From: an uncultured Eubacterium sp.
GTDB lineage: Bacteria; Bacillota; Clostridia; Lachnospirales; Lachnospiraceae
Length of the DNA stretch: 20,868 nucleotides
Reading direction: 5' to 3'
Assembly (NCBI GenBank): GCA_948579355.1
Contig: CAPAOV010000025.1
Location: forward strand, 1-20,868
Below, piece after piece: positions 15,831 through 20,868 of this stretch (position 1 is the first letter of the stretch; every line of letters starts with the position of its first letter). The notes under the pieces are model-generated. The model ran no database searches and was not told where the DNA came from. It saw nothing but the letters and a program-made list of their open reading frames with translations. Made by a program: the position numbers and the translations under genes.

Positions 15831-17368
15831 AGGAAAGAAAGGAACTCATTGTTCCCGACCGCATTCCTGCGCCAATCCGAAGACGCCTCAAAAAAACCAT
15901 ACTGATTGAAAAGATTTGTTTCCCTGTCATAACGCAGCAAATGAAGTCGTTCTTCATTCAACCTCTGTATATGCTTTTGAACCCAGATTGTCTGCAAAAC
16001 GCTACTCAGGTTCACAAGAAACGACTGATAAAAATCGCCACATTCCTGAAATTGATGATGTTCAAAAGAAATCAGAGCATACCCGAAACAATGTTCCCTG
16101 TAGTGCATGGGATTTACATAATAAATCTGTGGCCCGCTTTCAAGAAAATTAATCGGTAAAAGCTCGGTCCGGTCAAATAATTCGCCCGGCATATCTACAT
16201 TTATATCCGGCTCCCCGCTGTAATGAGCATGAATCGCCAGATGCATACGTTCCGTAAACGGCATCCCCATCTTTGTTTCATTTTCGTATTGCTCATCTTC
16301 ATTCAAGCAGATAAAGAAATGCCGCACCCCCTCATTCCCCTCTACAAACTTTCCAATCAAATCTGGAAGCTGTCCATATTCATTGATACACTCCATACGA
16401 AATACCATGAATGTATTCTGTTTTCCAAGATGAATCAGTTTGCGATTATTCTCTGACAGTTGTCGAAACATTGTGACTAATTCCTTGCCTGACTGAGTAC
16501 ACCCGCAAGAATCACGATATAAATTGTTTGAGCCGATATAATACTCTTCCATAAGTTCGCAGCCGCTATCATGCAACCGGATTACTTCCATCGCTTTGGC
16601 TGCAAAGTCCTCGGGTTTCACACATACAGTAGAAATCTGGGGATACAGTTCCCGCGCCTCTATCACATCATCAAAACCCATAACCTTTATGTCTTCTGGT
16701 ACATTAATTCCTCGTTTGTTCAGTTCTTCACAAACTGAAATCGCCATATAGTCATTGGCACAAATAATTGCGTCGGGCAATTCATCCGACAATGCCAAAA
16801 AATAATCTACGGCCTGCTCACCCGAATTGTACCATAAATTCCCCGTATAAATGTAGGACTCGCAAAAATCCAGTCCCCGTTTTCTGACAGTTTCCCGAAA
16901 ACCTTCCTCTCTGCACATAATATCATACATCGTGGAAGGTCCTGTTACATAATATATTTTTTTCGCCTGATGGCAGTCAACCATATGGTTGACCATATGA
17001 CTGACTGCCTCTTTATCATTACTAAGAATATTGATACAGCTCTCCTGTTTTTTGCGGATACTGATAACCGGACAGGAAACATGTTCCTCCAATTGGTGTA
17101 ATAATCTCTCTTCCATCTGAGGAATATCGAATGTATCCAAAAGCAGTACAACTGCATCCAACTTTTTATAGCAGGGTATTTCCAACATATTGCACTCACC
17201 GGCAATGTATTCCTGATTGTTGTCATACTCACCAAATGTTGAAAATATAATCAGATTATAGTCCCACTGTTTTGCCTGCTCCGCCATCGCCTTACACACA
17301 GTACGCTGAAAATATTCCTGTGTCTTACATACAAACATTCCAATGGTCTTCTTCCCATTTTCAAACAT
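15761..17368 (-). CDS. Frame-1 part of a composite regulator: sugar-binding-protein-like sensor, middle domain, degenerate GGDEF start
   Basis: 535 residues. Residues about 8-300 are a LacI/ribose-binding-protein-like sensor domain (TIGMFVCKTQEYFQRTVCKA, then VMGFDDVIEARELYPQISTV) but with no LacI HTH in front. Residues about 300-470 form a middle region with a GAF-like look (CFGYALISFEHHQF). From about 478, DRETNLFNQYGFFE resembles the start of a GGDEF domain. The frame ends at SERERM after the (AG)6 run. A repaired protein would be about 749 residues with an AraC HTH, like XylR of E. coli in combining a sugar sensor with AraC, but with an extra degenerate GGDEF. AGGAGG lies 9 nt before ATG 17368, which is 21 bp after the GH8 stop, so it may sense xylan-derived sugar and control that enzyme; this is inference. 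Confidence 0.85.
   Translation of the reverse strand: MFENGKKTIGMFVCKTQEYFQRTVCKAMAEQAKQWDYNLIIFSTFGEYDNNQEYIAGECNMLEIPCYKKLDAVVLLLDTFDIPQMEERLLHQLEEHVSCPVISIRKKQESCINILSNDKEAVSHMVNHMVDCHQAKKIYYVTGPSTMYDIMCREEGFRETVRKRGLDFCESYIYTGNLWYNSGEQAVDYFLALSDELPDAIICANDYMAISVCEELNKRGINVPEDIKVMGFDDVIEARELYPQISTVCVKPEDFAAKAMEVIRLHDSGCELMEEYYIGSNNLYRDSCGCTQSGKELVTMFRQLSENNRKLIHLGKQNTFMVFRMECINEYGQLPDLIGKFVEGNEGVRHFFICLNEDEQYENETKMGMPFTERMHLAIHAHYSGEPDINVDMPGELFDRTELLPINFLESGPQIYYVNPMHYREHCFGYALISFEHHQFQECGDFYQSFLVNLSSVLQTIWVQKHIQRLNEERLHLLRYDRETNLFNQYGFFEASSDWRRNAVGNNEFLSFLCIRITNLQEIIERFGWSERERM
15768..15779. repeat. (CT)6 / (AG)6 dinucleotide run at the frame switch
   Basis: Six CT units on the plus strand are AG units in the coding strand. 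The upstream frame stops shortly after the run and the downstream frame continues the same protein. With five units the two frames join as SERE-DVIG. Confidence 0.9.
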
Positions 17369-17389
17369 GAGGCCTGCCTCCTCTATTGC

Positions 17390-20300
17390 CTATTGTTTCG
17401 TAAACTTAACCCATTTTATCTGTAGGTTGGGATTGCTTGTTTTCAGATACACCGTATGTTTTCCTGAAGGAATATTGGTAACAGCGTTTTTCTCCTCAAA
17501 GGTTGGTAAATGCGGTATATTCCAAATCGTTTGCGGATTTTTATCCAATGTATCCCACGATACACTGACTGACGTACCGTAGTTTTCTCCACTGGCATAA
17601 ATGACAGTTTCCCGAACATTTGCGTCAAAATCCAATTCAAATGCAATATAGGAACCGGCACTATTGAGCGTCACAATTCCATCTTTAACTGTCACATCTT
17701 TGGAATCGCTAAAGGCGGTGGCCTGAATCTGTTCAAAAGGATTACCCACATCCGGTACAACTCCCGGTGTTGTGTCTTTGATTGCCACACTCAAAACCGC
17801 TTTCCGTCCGGCGCTGAACACGAAAGAGAGCGATATCTTCCCTGTCTTTTGGGCTGCCAAATACTCTTTTTTAATCGTAACCACATCTCCCTGAATGGTA
17901 TAATCTTTATCTTGCACAAGCGCGTTTCCTTCGTTCTGAATCTTTGTCAGTGTATTACCATTCAGTGTCATCGTTACATTAATTGGCTTCTGTTTTGTCG
18001 TCTCCTTGTCAAATTCCGTACTATCTGCAGCAATTGTAGAACTCACAGATGGCGTCGTACCGTCTGGAAGCCATGCGCGGAATCGTCCACTGCAGTGAAG
18101 TAATCCCATCATGTACAGACAGCCGTCATAATAACGGTATTTCCCAGTAGTCGGTGAAATATTCCAGAAATCCTCCAAAAATGCCCATGCCTTTTTATCA
18201 CTTGCTGCCAAACTGGCTGTTGCATTCATAGCAACCAGCCCCGGAGAATGGTCACCTTCCAATTCCTTACCATCGACTGCGTACTGGTTTTTATAACTCT
18301 CAACACCTATTTTCGCAAAAAATGCCTGAATGCGGTCAGCATGTGTCGTCGCCCAATTATCTTTGCCCCACCACGCATAGTCACAGGCAATATTGCCGGC
18401 GATGCGCCATGCATCGAAACGGAAATCTCCGTGATTTCCCTCTCTCTTCGGTTCACCATTAAACTCCGAGTAGTCCGGACCAAGTCCGGTTGTGGCGTTT
18501 GTTGCCTGTTTGAAGTAGGCACGGCTTACTTCTGCCGCTTCACTCCAAAATTCATTATTCTTATCTGCCAGTTCTGCCCATACCTCATAGAATGCTGGAA
18601 GATGATAGGATGGATCGGTAAATAATGCCGAATTCCCATATGGAACAAACACTACCATTTTTTGACTGGAGTTAAACATATTTACCACTCCGCCACCAGA
18701 ATCATTCCGAGACATTATATCATCCAGTATTTCCTGCGCCTGTGCCTTGTAGTCATAAATACCATCTCCGTCACCCCAACGGGCGGAGGCAAAGAATAGG
18801 GAAGTCACAAAATACTCCTCTCCATCCGGAGCCGGATTCTGATCTTTCTTACTTCCATCTGTTCCGCACTGCCATGCAAAATATCCTTTTCGTTCTCCAT
18901 CCTTATGATGCATATACGTCTTTGCCCATTTCCAGAGCCGGTTAAATTCTTCCTGTTTATCCATCTGTACACAAATCATCATACCGTAAGACATTCCCTC
19001 GGAGCGGACATCATCTGTATCTGCTGTGTAAATGTACGCCATGTCATCGCCAACCGGATAGTAAATCCTCTCATTCTCTGTTCCGTAAAAGAACTTCTGC
19101 CATGCATCTTCCACCTTAGCATTGATTTCTTCTTCTGAGTATCCAAGTTCTTTGAACATATTGCGGTATTTGCCTGTATGGGCAGCGCCGCCCACCGGCA
19201 CCGGAGCCGCTGGTGGCGCCGGGATATCTGCAAGGAAAATCAGTTCAAAACTCTGCAAACACGTATCATTGCTTCCATTGTCAGTTTCCAATTTCAACAT
19301 AATCTCCAAAGATCCTGTCTCTTCATCCTGCATCTTAAAATCAATGGTCTGTTCTGAAAGCTTTTCTCCTGTAAACCAGACAGCTCCTTTCTTTTTGCCA
19401 CCAATATATAAGGAAATACCCGCTGCTGTATCATTCGTGGACGCTCCTTTTAAAATCATCCGGTATTTTTTGTTTGTTCCCTTAAAATCATAAATAGTCT
19501 TTATTGCATCACCATCTGCATAAAGTTTCATTCCCTCAAATGGTTTTGACATTGTACCAGTAAGACCCGACGCTGTCATATCAGTACATTTCTTAACTAA
19601 CAAAGTCTCTGGCTTAGAAGTCGATGTTGCTGTCGGTGTCGCCGTTGCTGTTGCCGTTGCTGTTGCTGTCGCTGTCGCACTTTCCGTCGGCTGGCCGGAC
19701 GCTGTTGTCGTTGCTGTCGCTGTTGGCGTTGCCGTTGCACTTTCTGTCGGCTGACCGGACGCTGTTGTCGTTGCTGTCGCTGTTGCTGTCGCTGTTGCCG
19801 TTACACTTTCTGTCGGCTGGCCGGACGCTGTTGTCGTTGCTGTCGGCGTCGCCGTTGCTGTCGCTGTTGCACTTTCTGTCGGCTGGCCGGACGCTGTCGC
19901 CGTTGCTGTCGCACTTTCCGTCGGCTGGCCGGACGCTGTTGTCGTTGCTGTTGCCGTCGGCTGGCCGGACGCTGTCGCCGTTGCTGTTGCCGTTGGCTGA
20001 CCGGACGCTGTCGCTGTCGGTGTTGCCGTCGGACCCGTCGGTGACGAGGTGGATACCAGTTTATATTCATTCACATATCTGACAGCGGAAGACTTATCCT
20101 TTTGAACCGAAATCTCTGCTATCTTCCCTTCTGTGGCATCGGAATCGCCCACCTTGTTTTCTACACGAACCAGTTCCATATCTTTTATATTTGTGGCTAC
20201 TTCCTCTATTTGATATGTTCCTACCTTATTGTTCATAAACAAAACATACTGCTGGTCGTTCTCGTTGTATTCAAAGTCTTTCAGACTTTTTTGAACTATT

Positions 20301-20868
20301 TCTCCTGTTTCCATATTGATAATTTTGAACGAAATACTCTGTTCTGCAGTTGCGTTCGTGATTGGTCCGCTTAATGTTTTTGTCAAAATCAGATTCCCCA
20401 TCTCCGGTCCATATGTATTTTTATACACAACTGTTGTATCTGTCTTTGGCAGCACATTAACCTCTGTTTCTTTTCCAGCAACCGCCTCTGTTCCATTTAC
20501 AGCATATTCGACACTGGAAAGAACCAAACCATCTACATCCTTACTATTTTCTCTAATCGTATATTTTCCGGTTTCTATCTGTTGCATTTTATATGCATAA
20601 CAGTTTTCCTTATCCATATAAGTAAAATTCTTCAAAGCAAGTCTTCTTCCCCTACCTGTCTCTGTATTGATAATATCAAAAGAAATCGCTTCCAATGCTT
20701 GTTCTGCTTCCATCCCCTGAACCACTTTTTTAATGCAAAGTGTACCTGTTTGGGGAACAGGTGTCGCCGTTGCTGTCGCACTTTCCGTCGGCTGGCCGGA
20801 CGCTGTTGTCGTTGCTGTCGCCGTTGCTGTCGCACTTTCCGTCGGCTGGCCGGACGCTGTTGTCGTTG
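17390..20868 (-). CDS. Large secreted multimodular xylan-active GH8 protein (5' end outside window)
   Basis: The frame is open through the right edge; the GTG at 20725 is not the start. Numbering residues from that GTG, the order is: Thr/Ala linker (upstream), two Cna-B-like domains (about 1-225; KK/TKTL lysines, YTIREN and YQIEEV glutamates, YKNTYG and YVNEYK asparagines fit isopeptide positions), a long linker (226-369), a probable carbohydrate-binding beta-sandwich (373-509), GH8 (512-887), an X2 module (894-986) and a CBM6-like module (994-1111). The GH8 part closely resembles reducing-end xylose-releasing exo-oligoxylanase (Rex): VRSEGMSYGMM with acid E576, FRFDAWR with candidate base D771, and DHSPGLVAMNA whose H826 matches the Rex His. 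It should release xylose from the reducing end of xylo-oligosaccharides outside the cell. There is no LPxTG at the C terminus. Confidence 0.9.
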   Translation of the reverse strand, partial: TTTASGQPTESATATATATTTASGQPTESATATATPVPQTGTLCIKKVVQGMEAEQALEAISFDIINTETGRGRRLALKNFTYMDKENCYAYKMQQIETGKYTIRENSKDVDGLVLSSVEYAVNGTEAVAGKETEVNVLPKTDTTVVYKNTYGPEMGNLILTKTLSGPITNATAEQSISFKIINMETGEIVQKSLKDFEYNENDQQYVLFMNNKVGTYQIEEVATNIKDMELVRVENKVGDSDATEGKIAEISVQKDKSSAVRYVNEYKLVSTSSPTGPTATPTATASGQPTATATATASGQPTATATTTASGQPTESATATATASGQPTESATATATATPTATTTASGQPTESVTATATATATATTTASGQPTESATATPTATATTTASGQPTESATATATATATATATPTATSTSKPETLLVKKCTDMTASGLTGTMSKPFEGMKLYADGDAIKTIYDFKGTNKKYRMILKGASTNDTAAGISLYIGGKKKGAVWFTGEKLSEQTIDFKMQDEETGSLEIMLKLETDNGSNDTCLQSFELIFLADIPAPPAAPVPVGGAAHTGKYRNMFKELGYSEEEINAKVEDAWQKFFYGTENERIYYPVGDDMAYIYTADTDDVRSEGMSYGMMICVQMDKQEEFNRLWKWAKTYMHHKDGERKGYFAWQCGTDGSKKDQNPAPDGEEYFVTSLFFASARWGDGDGIYDYKAQAQEILDDIMSRNDSGGGVVNMFNSSQKMVVFVPYGNSALFTDPSYHLPAFYEVWAELADKNNEFWSEAAEVSRAYFKQATNATTGLGPDYSEFNGEPKREGNHGDFRFDAWRIAGNIACDYAWWGKDNWATTHADRIQAFFAKIGVESYKNQYAVDGKELEGDHSPGLVAMNATASLAASDKKAWAFLEDFWNISPTTGKYRYYDGCLYMMGLLHCSGRFRAWLPDGTTPSVSSTIAADSTEFDKETTKQKPINVTMTLNGNTLTKIQNEGNALVQDKDYTIQGDVVTIKKEYLAAQKTGKISLSFVFSAGRKAVLSVAIKDTTPGVVPDVGNPFEQIQATAFSDSKDVTVKDGIVTLNSAGSYIAFELDFDANVRETVIYASGENYGTSVSVSWDTLDKNPQTIWNIPHLPTFEEKNAVTNIPSGKHTVYLKTSNPNLQIKWVKFTKQ
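19621..20050. repeat. Inner linker repeat: Thr/Ala-rich with seven SGQPT units
   Basis: A low-complexity, in-frame repeat coding for alternating Ala-Thr and SGQPT(ES) blocks, seven SGQPT units in all. It links the Cna-B-like region to the carbohydrate-binding and GH8 modules. Unit spacing varies, so this is an expandable linker rather than a fixed tandem array. Plus-strand open frames here are by-products. Confidence 0.9.
20760..20868. repeat. Outer linker repeat running off the window edge
   Basis: The same repeat type as the inner linker, with two SGQPTES units before the edge, placed on the N-terminal side of the Cna-B-like domains. The 50 bp at 20772-20821 are identical to 19671-19720. 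Confidence 0.9.

Noticed and set aside
17390..17420. Sortase anchoring signal at the C terminus of the GH8 protein
   Set aside because: The protein ends KWVKFTKQ directly after the CBM6-like module, with no LPxTG, membrane segment or basic tail.
19621..20050. Repeats that could suggest a CRISPR or minisatellite array
   Set aside because: The units are coding, in frame, unevenly spaced and without unique spacers. They form a protein linker.
19624..20082. Long Leu/Ser-rich plus-strand frame and Arg/Gln-rich minus-strand frames over the linker
   Set aside because: They are frame by-products of the low-complexity Ala/Thr linker repeat in the GH8 gene.
20723..20725. GTG at 20725 as the start of the GH8 protein
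   Set aside because: The frame stays open to the window edge and encodes the same linker upstream, so the gene is simply cut by the edge.

Overview
The window looks like a chromosomal segment of an anaerobic gut or rumen Firmicute, most likely a Lachnospiraceae member. This is inferred from moderate GC, AGGAGG ribosome sites on almost every gene, a LacI-controlled sucrose-type ABC operon with GH32 and PfkB enzymes, an Agr/Lyt-type two-component pair, and a secreted modular GH8 enzyme with Thr/Ala-rich linkers and Cna-B-like domains. No species call is possible from the sequence alone.

Left edge (1-700): a tRNA with anticodon CAT, cut by the window edge, with a plausible promoter. Next comes a ~556-bp interrupted palindrome with near-perfect terminal inverted repeats and symmetrically placed side hairpins. 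It has no credible coding content and is probably a non-autonomous mobile element or a structured RNA/DNA element.

Region 720-1140: a small three-helix membrane protein of unknown function, with its own possible promoter.

Region 1140-11103 (minus strand): a tightly packed eight-gene operon. Order of transcription: lipoprotein sugar-binding protein, two permeases, MsmK-type ATPase, GH32 beta-fructosidase, PfkB fructokinase, UvrA-like double ABC ATPase, cytoplasmic beta-lactamase-fold serine hydrolase. The first six form a self-contained import, hydrolysis and phosphorylation route for sucrose or short fructo-oligosaccharides. The last two are coupled by overlaps but have no obvious sugar role. 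A divergent LacI-family repressor (11366-12391) faces the operon across a control region with five 10-bp operator-like palindromes in two groups (three and two), both on a 12-bp period, around two divergent promoters.

Region 12392-17368: a long hairpin abuts the lacI stop and separates it from convergent minus-strand genes: a charged hypothetical protein, a GHKL histidine kinase, a LytTR response regulator, and a composite regulator (sugar-binding-protein-like sensor, middle region, degenerate GGDEF, AraC HTH). The composite regulator is split into two frames exactly at an (AG)6 dinucleotide run. Loss of one AG unit would restore a ~749-residue protein, so this is a candidate phase-variable switch, recoding site, or broken gene.

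Region 17390-20868: the 3' part of a very large secreted xylan-active protein whose 5' end lies outside the window. It has two Thr/Ala/Ser-rich linker blocks, two Cna-B-like domains between them, a probable carbohydrate-binding module, a GH8 domain resembling reducing-end xylose-releasing exo-oligoxylanase, an X2 module and a CBM6-like module. The linker blocks share an exact 50-bp repeat 1101 bp (367 codons) apart, so recombination would delete the Cna-B region in frame.
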